Part shown: positions 7,829 to 16,382 of the stretch, one piece after another
Layout of the letters: each line of letters starts with the position of its first letter
How positions within the stretch are numbered: position 1 is the stretch's first letter
Assembly (NCBI RefSeq): GCF_021952865.1
Contig: NZ_CP040792.1
Location: 2,046,001-2,110,000 of the forward strand
Source: Clavibacter californiensis
Lineage (GTDB): Bacteria > Actinomycetota > Actinomycetes > Actinomycetales > Microbacteriaceae
Reading direction: 5' to 3'
DNA: 64,000 bases
Made by a program: the position numbers and the translations under genes
Notes under the pieces: generated by a model
What the model saw: only the letters and a program-made list of their open reading frames with translations
Databases searched by the model: none
What the model was told of the DNA's origin: nothing

Positions 7829-10800
7829 TCAGGCGACCTGGGCCGCGTCGTCCATCCCGCCGTCGCCCTCGCCGCCCTGCCGCCTGGCGTCCTGCCAGCG
7901 CGCCCACATCTCCTTGAGGTCCCACGCGTCCTCCGCCTGGATGGAGACGCCGCGCTCGCCCGTGCGCCGGGTGCGCCCCCGGATGACGAGCAGCCGCGTG
8001 CCGAAGAGCATGGGCCCGGCCTTCTGCTGCGCCTCGTCGAAGAAGGTGGAGTCGGAGCAGCCCGTGCCGTCGTCGAGGCTGATGAAGACCACGCGCTTGC
8101 CGCTGCGCATGGGGGGCGTCTGCGTGGCGATGCGGATCCCCGCGACCACCACCTCGGAGCCGCCGCGCACCTCGAGCAGCTGGCTCGCCGGGATCACCCC
8201 GAGCTCGTCGAGCATCGGCCGGTAGCTCTCCAGCACGTGCTCGGTGACCTCCATCTGCAGGATGTCGAGCTCGGCGGCGACCCGCGCGCGTCCGTCGGGG
8301 TCGGGCGAGCCGCGCGGGATGAGGTCGCGGTCGTCGACGAAGAGCGGCAGCTGGCCGGCCGGATCCGCGGGCCGGGCCGCCCGCGCCGTGAGCCGCCGCG
8401 CGTACGCCATGACGTCGCCGCGGGACGCGGCCCCGCGCGCCGCCCGGTCGTCCTCGTTCGTGGCGAGCGAGTCGAGCGCGCCGACCGCGGCGAGCCGCTC
8501 CAGCAGCGCGCGCGACGGCTGCGCCTTCGCGTAGAAGTCGCTGATGGAGTCGTAGGGCTGGCCCCGCTCGATGCGCTCGAGCTCCGCCTCGCTCATGCCG
8601 TGCACGTCCTGCAGCGACAGCCGGATCCCCAGCTCCCCGATGCGCGTGCGCCCTGTCGTCTCCCCGCCCTCGACGCGCTCCACGCGGTAGACGCCGGTCG
8701 ACCGGTTCACGTCGAGCGGCAGCACCGGCACGCCCATGCGACGGGCCTCCGTGAGGAGCAGGCGCTTGGGGTACATGCCGGGGTCGTGCGTGAGGATCCC
8801 CGCGAGGAACTCCGCCGGGTAGTGCGTCTTCAGCCACGCGCTCTGCCAGGTGGGCAGCGCGAACGCGGCGCCGTGCGCCTTGCAGAACCCGAACGACCCG
8901 AAGCCCTTGAGCGCCTTCCAGATGCGCTCGACGTCGGCGTCCGTGAAGGGACGCCGACCCGTGCGCCCGTCGACGTGCATGGCGGTGCGCTCCCGGAACG
9001 CCTGCTCGACCACCGTGTCCATCCGCTCCATGTTGCGGCGCAGCTCGTCCGCCTCCGCGAGGGAGACCTGCATGCAGTCGGCGAAGATCCGGATGACCTG
9101 CTCGTGGTAGATGACGACGCCGAACGTGGGCGCGAGGAACGGCGCGAACCGCGGGTGCAGGTAGTCGGGCCGGGTGATGCCGTGCTTGGTGTCGAGGAAC
9201 GGGGCGACCATGTTGCCCTTCATGGGGCCCGGCCGGAACAGGGAGATGTCGGCGATGAGGTCCTCGTAGACGTCCGGCTGCATCTTGCTGATGAGCTCGC
9301 GCTGCCCGGGCGACTCGATCTGGAACATGCCGAGCGTGTGCGTGGTGCGGATGGCGGCGAAGGTCTCCTCGTCGTCGTGGGGGATCTCGTCGAGCTCGAT
9401 GCGCCCGTCGCGGTGCACGTAGCGCGCGTCGACCGGGACGCCGCCCGCGACCGCCGAGCGCGCGCCGTGGATGCGGTGGATCTCGTCCAGCGCGTACGCC
9501 ATGGTGCTCTGCATCCGCACGCCGAGGATGTCGAGCTTCAGGAGCCCCATGTCGTCGATGTCGTCCTTGTCGAACTGGCTCATCGGCAGGCCCATCCCGC
9601 TCGGCTGCACGGGGCTCGTGCTGAGCAGGTCGGAGTCGCCGAGGATCACGCCGCACGGGTGCATGGAGATGTGCCGGGGGAGCCGGTCGAGCCGCTCCGT
9701 GAGGTCGACCAGCAGGTCGATGCTCGGGTCGTCGCGCACGAGGTCGGCGATGGGCTTGAGCTCGGGCTTCGTCTCGAGCACCGCCCGGAACTCGCGCGCG
9801 TTGAAGCGCCAGATGTTCTTGGCGATGAAGTCGATCTGCTGCTCGTCGAGGTCGAGCGCGAGCCCCGCGTCGCGCGCGGCCCCGCGGGCCCGGTAGGTGT
9901 TCTGCATCGACAGCAGGGTGACCCGGTTGCTCCCGTACTTCTCGAACACGCGGTGGTAGACCTCGTGCCGGCGTGCGGACTCCACGTCGATGTCGATGTC
10001 GGGCAGCGTCGAGCGCACCTTGCCGAGGAAGCGCTCGAACAGCAGGTCGTGCTCGAGCGGGTCGACGTTGGAGATGCGCAGGAGGTAGTTGACGAGGCTG
10101 CCCGCGCCGGATCCGCGGGCCTGGTTGCGGACGCCCATGTCGCGCATGAGCGCGCACACGTCGGCGACCGTGAGGAAGTAGGTGGCGAAGCCGAAGCCCG
10201 TGATGGTCTGCAGCTCCGTGCGCATCCGGGCGAGCACGCGCTGCCGCATCGCCTCGTCGACGTGCCCGAACCGCTCGGTGACGCCGGCCTCGGCCTTCCG
10301 CCAGAGCGCCTCGTCCGGGTCGCCCGTGACGCCGATGACGGACTTCTCCGGCAGCTTCGGCTTCCTCCAGGCGAGGTCGGCGTCCGGATCCAGGCGGCAG
10401 CGGTCGGCGAGCTCCTCGGTGGCGCGCAGCAGCGCCTCGCCCGCCCGGCGGTCGAGGGACGACGTGCCCGCGACCTCACGCGCGATCTCCTGCATCTCGG
10501 CCGGGGTCTTGAGCCACGCCTGGCCGTTGGGCTGCGGCCGGAACGACCCGAGCGGCCGGAGCGTGCCCGCGGAGTCGAGCACGTCGCCCGTGAGCGCGTC
10601 ATCGGGCTCGAGGTAGCGGACGGCGTTGGTGAGCACCGCGGGGACGCGGTGGGCCTCGGCGAGCTCGAGCATGCGGGCGGCGTGCCGGAGGCTGGCGGAC
10701 TCGCCGGGCTCGGTGAAGTGGCAGACCACCTCGACGACCAGCGCGCCGGGCAGCAGCCGGGCCCACTCGGCCAGGTGGCGGGACGCGAGCGCGTGGTCGC

Positions 10801-11251
10801 CCGCCGCGACGGCGCGCCCCACATCGGAGTCGGGTCCGAGCATGACCGTGCCGACCGGCCCGTCCTCGCCGAGGAGGAACGCGGGCGGTCGGGTGCGCGC
10901 GATGCCCGCCTGGGCGCTCCGCGCGGTGCTCCTCGCCGTGCCGCGCCCGTGGCTCGCGCTGATGAGCCGGCTGAGCGCCGCCCAGCCCTGGCCGCGCGTG
11001 CCGCCGTGCGCGAGCACCGTGATCCGGCCGGGGTGCTCGCCCGTGAGCCCGAGCTCCGCGCCGACGACGGGGGAGACCCCGGCGGCGAGGGAGCGGCGGA
11101 TGTGGCGGACGGCGCCGTAGAGCCCGTCGCGGTCGGTGATGGCCGCGGCAGACGCGCCCCGGGACGCGACCTCGTCGACCAGGGCCTCGGGTGCCGTGGT
11201 GCCGAAGTGCGCGGAGAAGGCGGACGCGACGTGCAGGTGGGTGAAGCTCAC
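7829..11251 (-). CDS. dnaE2: Error-prone DNA polymerase III alpha subunit, DnaE2 type
   Basis: A 1140-residue C-family polymerase. The N-terminal PHP domain (residues 1-~200) begins THLHVASAFSAHFG and has ITDRDGLYG. Relative to canonical HLHxHS and DHDG, one His is Ala and another Arg, so metal binding is probably weakened, as in translesion DnaE2 proteins. The palm carries two catalytic Asp in LPDIDIDVES and the third in LLKLDILGV. Near the C-terminus are the helix-hairpin-helix and an OB fold (VVAGIRIA...FISLDDGTG). DnaE2 acts in SOS mutagenesis, usually with ImuA' and ImuB, which are not in this window. Start GTG 11251 is chosen because homology begins there; a frame open to 13426 is an overlap artefact. 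A perfect SOS box lies 47 bases upstream. Confidence 0.88.
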   Translation of the reverse strand: MSFTHLHVASAFSAHFGTTAPEALVDEVASRGASAAAITDRDGLYGAVRHIRRSLAAGVSPVVGAELGLTGEHPGRITVLAHGGTRGQGWAALSRLISASHGRGTARSTARSAQAGIARTRPPAFLLGEDGPVGTVMLGPDSDVGRAVAAGDHALASRHLAEWARLLPGALVVEVVCHFTEPGESASLRHAARMLELAEAHRVPAVLTNAVRYLEPDDALTGDVLDSAGTLRPLGSFRPQPNGQAWLKTPAEMQEIAREVAGTSSLDRRAGEALLRATEELADRCRLDPDADLAWRKPKLPEKSVIGVTGDPDEALWRKAEAGVTERFGHVDEAMRQRVLARMRTELQTITGFGFATYFLTVADVCALMRDMGVRNQARGSGAGSLVNYLLRISNVDPLEHDLLFERFLGKVRSTLPDIDIDVESARRHEVYHRVFEKYGSNRVTLLSMQNTYRARGAARDAGLALDLDEQQIDFIAKNIWRFNAREFRAVLETKPELKPIADLVRDDPSIDLLVDLTERLDRLPRHISMHPCGVILGDSDLLSTSPVQPSGMGLPMSQFDKDDIDDMGLLKLDILGVRMQSTMAYALDEIHRIHGARSAVAGGVPVDARYVHRDGRIELDEIPHDDEETFAAIRTTHTLGMFQIESPGQRELISKMQPDVYEDLIADISLFRPGPMKGNMVAPFLDTKHGITRPDYLHPRFAPFLAPTFGVVIYHEQVIRIFADCMQVSLAEADELRRNMERMDTVVEQAFRERTAMHVDGRTGRRPFTDADVERIWKALKGFGSFGFCKAHGAAFALPTWQSAWLKTHYPAEFLAGILTHDPGMYPKRLLLTEARRMGVPVLPLDVNRSTGVYRVERVEGGETTGRTRIGELGIRLSLQDVHGMSEAELERIERGQPYDSISDFYAKAQPSRALLERLAAVGALDSLATNEDDRAARGAASRGDVMAYARRLTARAARPADPAGQLPLFVDDRDLIPRGSPDPDGRARVAAELDILQMEVTEHVLESYRPMLDELGVIPASQLLEVRGGSEVVVAGIRIATQTPPMRSGKRVVFISLDDGTGCSDSTFFDEAQQKAGPMLFGTRLLVIRGRTRRTGERGVSIQAEDAWDLKEMWARWQDARRQGGEGDGGMDDAAQVA

Positions 11252-11297
11252 GCGCGCCTCCCTCGATGTCCGCCCGCGTCCTCCCCGGGCGCGATGT

Positions 11298-11313
11298 TCG
11301 AACGGATGTTCGA
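11298..11313 (-). promoter_or_regulatory. SOS (LexA) box upstream of dnaE2
   Basis: TCGAACGGATGTTCGA: perfect 6-bp arms with a 4-base spacer, matching the actinobacterial LexA consensus. On the gene strand a TACACT -10 (11321-11326) lies just upstream of the box, so bound LexA would sit over the transcription start. An identical core occurs at 16172-16187. Confidence 0.88.
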
Positions 11314-11320
11314 CTCGCCC

Positions 11321-11326
11321 AGTGTA
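11321..11326 (-). promoter_or_regulatory. -10 element (TACACT) of the dnaE2 promoter
   Basis: TACACT on the reverse strand, seven bases upstream of the SOS box. The same CCTACACT string precedes the second SOS box, which supports its role. Confidence 0.55.
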
Positions 11327-11353
11327 GGTCGGCTGCCCGGCAGCCGCGACCCG

Positions 11354-11359
11354 TAGTCT
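11354..11359 (+). promoter_or_regulatory. -10 element (TAGTCT) of a probable leaderless promoter
   Basis: TAGTCT ends six bases before ATG 11366. It is divergent from the SOS-controlled dnaE2 promoter. Confidence 0.55.
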
Positions 11360-11365
11360 CGGAGG

Positions 11366-12733
11366 ATGACCAGCGAACCCTCCACCCTCGTCATCCTCGG
11401 CGCCAGCGGCGACCTCACGGAACGCCTCCTCCTGCCGGGTCTCGGCAGCCTCGTGGCGAGCGATCGGGGGCGGCGGATCCAGCTCATCGGCACCGGCCGG
11501 AGCGAGCGGAGCGCTGCGGAGTGGACGAAGACGGTCCGCACCGCGTTCGACTCGGTCGACGCGAAGGGTCGCCGCGCGGCGGGCATCGTCTCGTCGACGA
11601 AGTACATCCAGGCCGACCCCACCGACCTCGACGACCTCAAGCGCATCCTCGACGCGTGCGAGGGCGCGCCGGCCCTCTACTTCGCGCTGCCGCCGGCCAT
11701 CTCCATCGCGGTCTGCGAGAAGCTCGAGCAGCTCGACCTGCCGGAGGGCACCACGTTGGCGCTCGAGAAGCCGTTCGGGTCGAACAGCCGCACGGCCGCG
11801 CAGCTCAACCGCCAGCTGCTGAAGCTCGTGCCGGAGGACCGCATCCACCGCACCGACCACTTCCTCGGCCTCTCCACGGTGCTCAACCTCGTGTCGCTGC
11901 GCTTCGCCAACCGCTTCTTCGAGTCGGTGTGGAGCGCGAAGGACATCGAGAAGGTCGAGATCCTCTACGACGAGACGCTGGCGCTCGAGGGCCGCGCCGC
12001 CTACTACGACAAGTCGGGCGCTCTCGTGGACATGATCCAGAGCCACCTGCTGCAGGTGCTCGCGGTGTTCGCGATGGAGCCGCCCGCGAGCATCGACCCG
12101 GACGACCTCCGTTCGAACATCGCCTCGGTCCTCCGGGCCACCGAGGTCTGGGACAACGACCCCATCGCCCACAGCCGCCGGGCGCGCTACACCGGCGCCA
12201 CGGTGGACGGCACGCGCATCCCCGCGTACGCGAAGGAGGAGGGGGTGGACCCGGCCAACGAGACGGAGACGCTCGCCGAGGTCACCTTCGGCGTCGCGAA
12301 CGCGCGCTGGGCGGGCGTCCCGTTCCGGCTGCGCTCGGGCAAGGCCCTCAAGGAGGCGTCCAAGCGCATCGTCGTCACCTTCAAGCCCGTGGCGCACCTG
12401 CCGCGGGGGCTGCACGGCTCCGCGCGGCCGGACCGGCTCATCATCGACCTCAAGCCCGACGGCATCTCGCTGGAGGTCACGATGGACGGCACGGGCGAGC
12501 CCTTCACGCTCACGCAGTCCACGTTCCGCGCGGAGTTCGCGGAGCCCGAGCTCACGCCGTACGGCGAGGTGCTCGACGGGATCCTCGCGGGCGACCCGCG
12601 CCTCTCGGTCCGCGGCGACGTGGCCGAGCGCTGCTGGCGCATCGTCGCGCCGGTAATGCGCGCCTGGAAGGGCGACCGCGTGCCGATGGCCGAGTACCGC
12701 GCCGGATCCGCGGGGCCGACCGCCTGGCGCTGA
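11366..12733 (+). CDS. Glucose-6-phosphate dehydrogenase homologue (divergent)
   Basis: A 455-residue G6PDH-family protein, the first enzyme of the oxidative pentose phosphate pathway in classical members. The dinucleotide motif GASGDL is at residues 12-17, the substrate-side EKPFG at about 132, and the active-site stretch reads RTDHFLGLS. In characterised enzymes this is RIDHYLGKE; the Asp-His pair is kept, but the lysine that contacts substrate is Leu here. The catalytic-base His is present in VDMIQSHLLQ. At 455 residues it is shorter than the usual 490-510. It is probably an accessory paralogue, perhaps with altered substrate or cofactor use. It is transcribed divergently from dnaE2. Confidence 0.82.
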   Translation: MTSEPSTLVILGASGDLTERLLLPGLGSLVASDRGRRIQLIGTGRSERSAAEWTKTVRTAFDSVDAKGRRAAGIVSSTKYIQADPTDLDDLKRILDACEGAPALYFALPPAISIAVCEKLEQLDLPEGTTLALEKPFGSNSRTAAQLNRQLLKLVPEDRIHRTDHFLGLSTVLNLVSLRFANRFFESVWSAKDIEKVEILYDETLALEGRAAYYDKSGALVDMIQSHLLQVLAVFAMEPPASIDPDDLRSNIASVLRATEVWDNDPIAHSRRARYTGATVDGTRIPAYAKEEGVDPANETETLAEVTFGVANARWAGVPFRLRSGKALKEASKRIVVTFKPVAHLPRGLHGSARPDRLIIDLKPDGISLEVTMDGTGEPFTLTQSTFRAEFAEPELTPYGEVLDGILAGDPRLSVRGDVAERCWRIVAPVMRAWKGDRVPMAEYRAGSAGPTAWR

Positions 12734-12823
12734 CCGCGCGGTGCTCCCGCCCGCGCATGGCGGGCCCGCATGACGGCTCCCTGGGCGTCGTCGCCTCCCG
12801 GCGGCGGCGCCCTCGCCGCGTCC

Positions 12824-12829
12824 TAGCGT
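12824..12829 (+). promoter_or_regulatory. -10 element (TAGCGT) of a probable leaderless promoter
   Basis: TAGCGT ends six bases before ATG 12836. Confidence 0.5.
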
Positions 12830-12835
12830 GATGGC

Positions 12836-13585
12836 ATGCCCGTGACCCTCACCGAGATCCCCCTGCCCGCGGCCTCGCCGGATGCGTCGCCCGGGCTGCA
12901 CGGCGTGCTGGCGGTGCCCGACGGCGAGGGGCCGTGGCCCGCGGTCGTGGTGGTGCACGAGGCCTTCGGCGTCACCGACGTCATGCGTCGCCAGGCCGAG
13001 CGCCTCGCCGAGGCCGGCTTCCTGGCGCTCATGCCCGACCTCTTCTCCGCCGGCGGCGCGCGCCGCTGCCTGGTCGCGACCTTCCGCACGCTCGCGGCGG
13101 GGGAGGGCCGGGCGTTCGTCGACGTCGAGTCCGCCCGCCGCGCGCTCCTCGCCCGCGCCGACTGCACGGGCCGCGTCGGCGTCATCGGCTTCTGCATGGG
13201 CGGCGGGTTCGCCCTCGCGGCCGCCTCCCGCGGCTTCGACGCGTCGAGCGTGAACTACGGGATGCTCCCGGAGGACCTCGACGGGGTGCTGGACGGCGCG
13301 TGCCCGATCGTCGCGAGCTACGGCGGCCGCGACCGGCAGCTCGCGGGATCCGCCGACCGCCTCGAGGCCGCGCTCGTGGCGCACGGCATCGATCACGACG
13401 TGCGGGAGTACGCCGCCGCCGGGCACTCCTTCCTCAACGACGCGGAGACGGGTCCCCGGCCGCTCCGCCCGGTGCTACGCGCGGTGGGCATGGGCCCGGA
13501 CCCCGCCTCCGCGGCGGACGCCTGGCGCCGGATCGACGCGTTCCTCGACGCCCACCTGCGCCGCGAGGAGCGCACGGGGGCGTAG
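12836..13585 (+). CDS. Dienelactone hydrolase family protein
   Basis: A 249-residue dienelactone-hydrolase-type alpha/beta protein. VVVVHEAFGVTDVMRR holds the conserved Glu next to the active site; GVIGFCMGGGFAL is the nucleophile elbow with Cys in place of Ser, the hallmark of DLH; the catalytic Asp is in VASYGGRDRQL and the His in AAGHSFLND. DLH opens dienelactone in chloroaromatic breakdown, but most chromosomal homologues have unknown substrates. It is cytoplasmic, as there is no signal peptide. It stands alone between zwf-like and LCP genes with its own promoter. Confidence 0.88.
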   Translation: MPVTLTEIPLPAASPDASPGLHGVLAVPDGEGPWPAVVVVHEAFGVTDVMRRQAERLAEAGFLALMPDLFSAGGARRCLVATFRTLAAGEGRAFVDVESARRALLARADCTGRVGVIGFCMGGGFALAAASRGFDASSVNYGMLPEDLDGVLDGACPIVASYGGRDRQLAGSADRLEAALVAHGIDHDVREYAAAGHSFLNDAETGPRPLRPVLRAVGMGPDPASAADAWRRIDAFLDAHLRREERTGA

Positions 13586-13629
13586 CGCATCGGGCCCGCG
13601 CGCCGAGGGGACTCTCCACCGGCCTCGGC

Positions 13630-13635
13630 TAGCCT
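13630..13635 (+). promoter_or_regulatory. -10 element (TAGCCT) upstream of the LCP gene
   Basis: TAGCCT lies 58 bases before ATG 13694, which would give a leader of about 50 nt. This start has a conventional GAGAG ribosome-binding site. Confidence 0.4.
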
Positions 13636-13693
13636 GTGGAGGATCCGGGTCCCCGCGCCCGACCCTCCCCGCCCGGCGACGAGAGATCCACCC

Positions 13694-14953
13694 ATGCAGC
13701 ACGCACCCCAGAGGACCCGCGCCGACCGGGCCCGCGTCCGCGGCATCGCCCGCCACGGCCGCCTGCGCACCCCGAGCGCGGGACGCACCGTGATGAGGGG
13801 CATCGGCATGACAGTGGCGGTCGCCCTCGTGAGCACGCTCTCGGTCGTGGGCATCGCCGCCTGGGACCTCTCCCGCACCGTCGCCGACAACACGGTCGAC
13901 ATCTCGGGCGGCCAGACGCTCCCGCCCTCGCTCGGCGGCATCGACGGCGGCGCGAACATCCTCATCGTCGGCAGCGACAGCCGCGCCGGCCAGGGCGACG
14001 GCTACGGCGCGGCGAAGGACGTGGGCACGGCCACCCTCAACGACGTCACGATGCTGCTGCACATCAGCCAGGACAGCAGCCGCGCGACGGTCATCTCCTT
14101 CCCCCGCGACATGCTCGTGCCCATCCCGGAGTGCGAGGGCCCCGACGGCACGAAGTACGCCGCCAGCTCGCGCGCGCAGCTCAACGAGTCGCTCTCCCGC
14201 GGCGGGTTCGAGTGCACCGTGCGGATGGTCGAGGGCCTCACCGGGCTCGACATCCCGTACGGCGGCGTCGTGCAGTTCAACGGCGTGGTCGAGATGTCCA
14301 ACGCGGTCGGCGGCGTCGAGGTGTGCGTGGCCAACGGGATCTACGACAAGAAGACCGACCTGTCGCTGGATCCCGGGCTGCACACGCTCCAGGGCAAGGA
14401 CGCCGTGCAGTTCCTCCGCACGCGCTACGGCGTCGGCGACGGCAGCGACATCTCCCGCATCGGCAACCAGCAGGTGTTCCTGAGCGCGCTCGTGCGCACC
14501 ATCAAGAGCACGGACACGCTGACCAACCCGGCGAAGCTCTACGGCATCGCGCGGGCCGTGGTCGACAACATGCAGCTGTCCACGTCGCTCGCCGACCTCG
14601 ACACGCTCGTCTCGGTCGCGCTCACGTTCAAGGACATCCCGCTCGACGACGTCGTGTTCCTGCAGTACCCGGGCACGGTCCTCGCGAACGGGCGCGTCCA
14701 GCCGGATGAGGCGGCGGCCGCGCAGCTCGTGAGCCTGCTGGCCTCCGACGCGGACTTCTCGCTCGGTCAGCCGGCCGCGACCGACGAGGCCGGCAGCGTC
14801 CCGGCCGAGGGCGCGACCACGCCGCCCACGACCGCGCCGCCGACCGACGCCTCCGCACCGACCACGCCGCCCACCGCGACGGCCGAGGTGCTCGACCCGA
14901 GCATCACCGGCCAGACCGCGGCGCAGAGCACCTGCTCCAACGGCCAGGGCTGA
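13694..14953 (+). CDS. LytR-CpsA-Psr (LCP) family cell-wall glycopolymer ligase
   Basis: A 419-residue type II membrane protein. A basic cytoplasmic tail of about 38 residues precedes one transmembrane helix (VAVALVSTLSVVGIAAW). The LCP domain (about 85-270) has the family landmarks ILIVGSDSR, LNDVTMLLHIS, VISFPRDMLVPIP with the lipid-phosphate-binding Arg, and FLRTRYGVGDGSDISRIGNQ. LCP proteins transfer undecaprenyl-linked glycopolymers to peptidoglycan outside the membrane. The C-terminus (about 370-405) is a Pro/Thr/Ala-rich low-complexity tail. It converges on pnuC with a strong hairpin between. Confidence 0.92.
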   Translation: MQHAPQRTRADRARVRGIARHGRLRTPSAGRTVMRGIGMTVAVALVSTLSVVGIAAWDLSRTVADNTVDISGGQTLPPSLGGIDGGANILIVGSDSRAGQGDGYGAAKDVGTATLNDVTMLLHISQDSSRATVISFPRDMLVPIPECEGPDGTKYAASSRAQLNESLSRGGFECTVRMVEGLTGLDIPYGGVVQFNGVVEMSNAVGGVEVCVANGIYDKKTDLSLDPGLHTLQGKDAVQFLRTRYGVGDGSDISRIGNQQVFLSALVRTIKSTDTLTNPAKLYGIARAVVDNMQLSTSLADLDTLVSVALTFKDIPLDDVVFLQYPGTVLANGRVQPDEAAAAQLVSLLASDADFSLGQPAATDEAGSVPAEGATTPPTTAPPTDASAPTTPPTATAEVLDPSITGQTAAQSTCSNGQG

Positions 14954-14960
14954 CCCGCTC

Positions 14961-15005
14961 GATCGCCAGCCGCCAGCCCCCGGCTACGGCTGGCGCTCGG
15001 CGATC
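14961..15005. terminator. Bidirectional terminator hairpin, LCP / pnuC
   Basis: Nested inverted repeats: outer GATCGCC 14961-14967 pairs with 14999-15005 and inner CGCCAGCC 14971-14978 pairs with 14988-14995. It overlaps the last codons of pnuC and lies eight bases after the LCP stop. Confidence 0.7.
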
Positions 15006-15676
15006 CGCGGATCCGGGAAGGCCGTCTCGACCGCGGGCGCGTCGGTGCCGCGGGCGCGCATCCAGACGAAGAATCCCGTGAGCGTGAACGCGCCGTAGAA
15101 GACGTACATGAAGGCGGACGCGTAGTAGCCGGCGCTCACCAGCAGCGGCACGCCGACGAGGTCGACGGCGACCCAGACCAGCCAGAACTCGACCCAGCCC
15201 TTGGCCATGCCGTAGGTGGCGAGGAGGGAGCCGACGAAGATCCAGGCGTCGGCCCAGACGGGCTCGTAGGAGCCGAGCGCGCGGAAGGCGGGGGTGAGCA
15301 GCGCGGTGCCGCCGACGAGCGCGACCACGAGCAGGATCCGCTCGCGACCCGACGCCCACTGCGGCACGACGGGCGCGCCACCGTGCCTGGCCTGCTGCCA
15401 GCGGTACCAGCCGTAGACCGACACGGCGATGAACATGACCTGACGGCCGGCCTGGCCGAGCAGGTTGACGGGGTTCGGCGTGCCGAAGACCGCGCCGAGG
15501 AAGACGGTGAACAGGAGCACGTTGCCGACGATGCCGACGGGCCACGCCCAGACCTTCCGGCGCATGCCGCCGAGCGCGCTGGCGAGGCCGAAGAGGTTGC
15601 CGACGATCTCGCGCCAGAGGATGGTCTGGTCGCCGATGCGGAGCTGCGCGTCGAACAGCCACTCGAGTGCCGCCAT
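14984..15676 (-). CDS. pnuC: Nicotinamide mononucleotide/riboside transporter PnuC
   Basis: A 230-residue polytopic membrane protein, about seven helices, of the PnuC family, which takes up nicotinamide riboside by facilitated diffusion for NAD synthesis. Recognisable parts are the N-terminal EIVGNLFGLASALGGM segment, KVWAWPVGIVGN, and GWYRWQQ with the conserved aromatic/Arg residues, plus a YVFYGAF helix near the end. ATG 15676 follows a GGAGG box. No NiaR/NadR-like operator or NAD riboswitch was recognised upstream. Convergent with the LCP gene. Confidence 0.9.
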   Translation of the reverse strand: MAALEWLFDAQLRIGDQTILWREIVGNLFGLASALGGMRRKVWAWPVGIVGNVLLFTVFLGAVFGTPNPVNLLGQAGRQVMFIAVSVYGWYRWQQARHGGAPVVPQWASGRERILLVVALVGGTALLTPAFRALGSYEPVWADAWIFVGSLLATYGMAKGWVEFWLVWVAVDLVGVPLLVSAGYYASAFMYVFYGAFTLTGFFVWMRARGTDAPAVETAFPDPRIAERQP

Positions 15677-15804
15677 GCGGGGTCCCTCCGTGCGCCGCGG
15701 TCCGGGTGACCTGCGTGCGGGGCGCCGTGCGCGGCGCCGATGGGGTGAAGGCGCAGGCGCCCCCGGCTATTCCCCGCAGCCCGTGCGGACGGGGACGGGC
15801 GGCC

Positions 15805-16128
15805 TCACGCGAACAGGCGCACGTCGAGCTCCTCGTCCGACGCCGTGACGAGCGACCACCGGCCGCGCGCGTCGACGCTCAGGTCGAACGAGCCGTCGAC
15901 CCGGCGCGCGCCCGTGGTGAGCGGCACGGCCTCCACGCGCCACATCGACAGCTCCAGCAGGTGGGCGCTCGCACCGCGGGGCGCGCGGCCCGTGCGCTGC
16001 CACCAGTCGACCCGCGCGATCCACCGCTCGGGCGAGCTGACGACGCCGTAGACCACGTCCCGCCAGGTGAACCGCAGCGGCGATCCGTCGGCCGAGAGCT
16101 CGACCTCCACGTCCTCGTCGATCCGCAT
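15805..16128 (-). CDS. SOS-controlled small protein, probably DUF6504 family
   Basis: A 107-residue soluble protein without signal peptide or membrane segment. Features are a Glu/Asp-rich start, then [27 protein letters not shown] and a C-terminal ELSMWRVEA...[16 protein letters not shown], a mostly beta pattern rich in Trp. It resembles small actinobacterial proteins annotated DUF6504, which I recall near ImuB/DnaE2 genes; that association is from memory and unverified. The function is unknown. ATG 16128 follows GAGAGGAG. A perfect SOS box with the same core as that of dnaE2 lies 44 bases upstream, so DNA-damage induction is well supported. Confidence 0.75.
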   Translation of the reverse strand: MRIDEDVEVELSADGSPLRFTWRDVVYGVVSSPERWIARVDWWQRTGRAPRGASAHLLELSMWRVEAVPLTTGARRVDGSFDLSVDARGRWSLVTASDEELDVRLFA

Positions 16129-16171
16129 GGTGCCGCTCCTCTCGCCCGTCGCGCCGGCCGCGCTCCCGCGT

Positions 16172-16187
16172 TCGAACGGATGTTCGA
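16172..16187 (-). promoter_or_regulatory. SOS (LexA) box upstream of the DUF6504-like gene
   Basis: TCGAACGGATGTTCGA, base-for-base the same 16-mer as at 11298-11313. CCTACACT precedes it on the gene strand, giving the same order of -10 followed by operator. Confidence 0.88.
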
Positions 16188-16382
16188 ACGTCTGATCCGA
16201 GTGTAGGAACGCCCGCCGACATCCACGAGGGGAGCGGGCGGATCCACCTCACCCTCGACCGGAGCCTGAGGGTCGGGTCCGGATCGCGCGCATCGGGCAT
16301 GGATCCACCGTCCGCCGCGTTGGCCCCGGTGTCCCGAGGGCGGCAGACGCCCCCTCGTCATCGACACCCGAGGAGGGTCCAC

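Noticed and set aside
6800-11356. 1518-codon forward-strand open frame
   Set aside because: Antisense to the FUSC and dnaE2 genes; no motifs; a product of GC skew by codon position.
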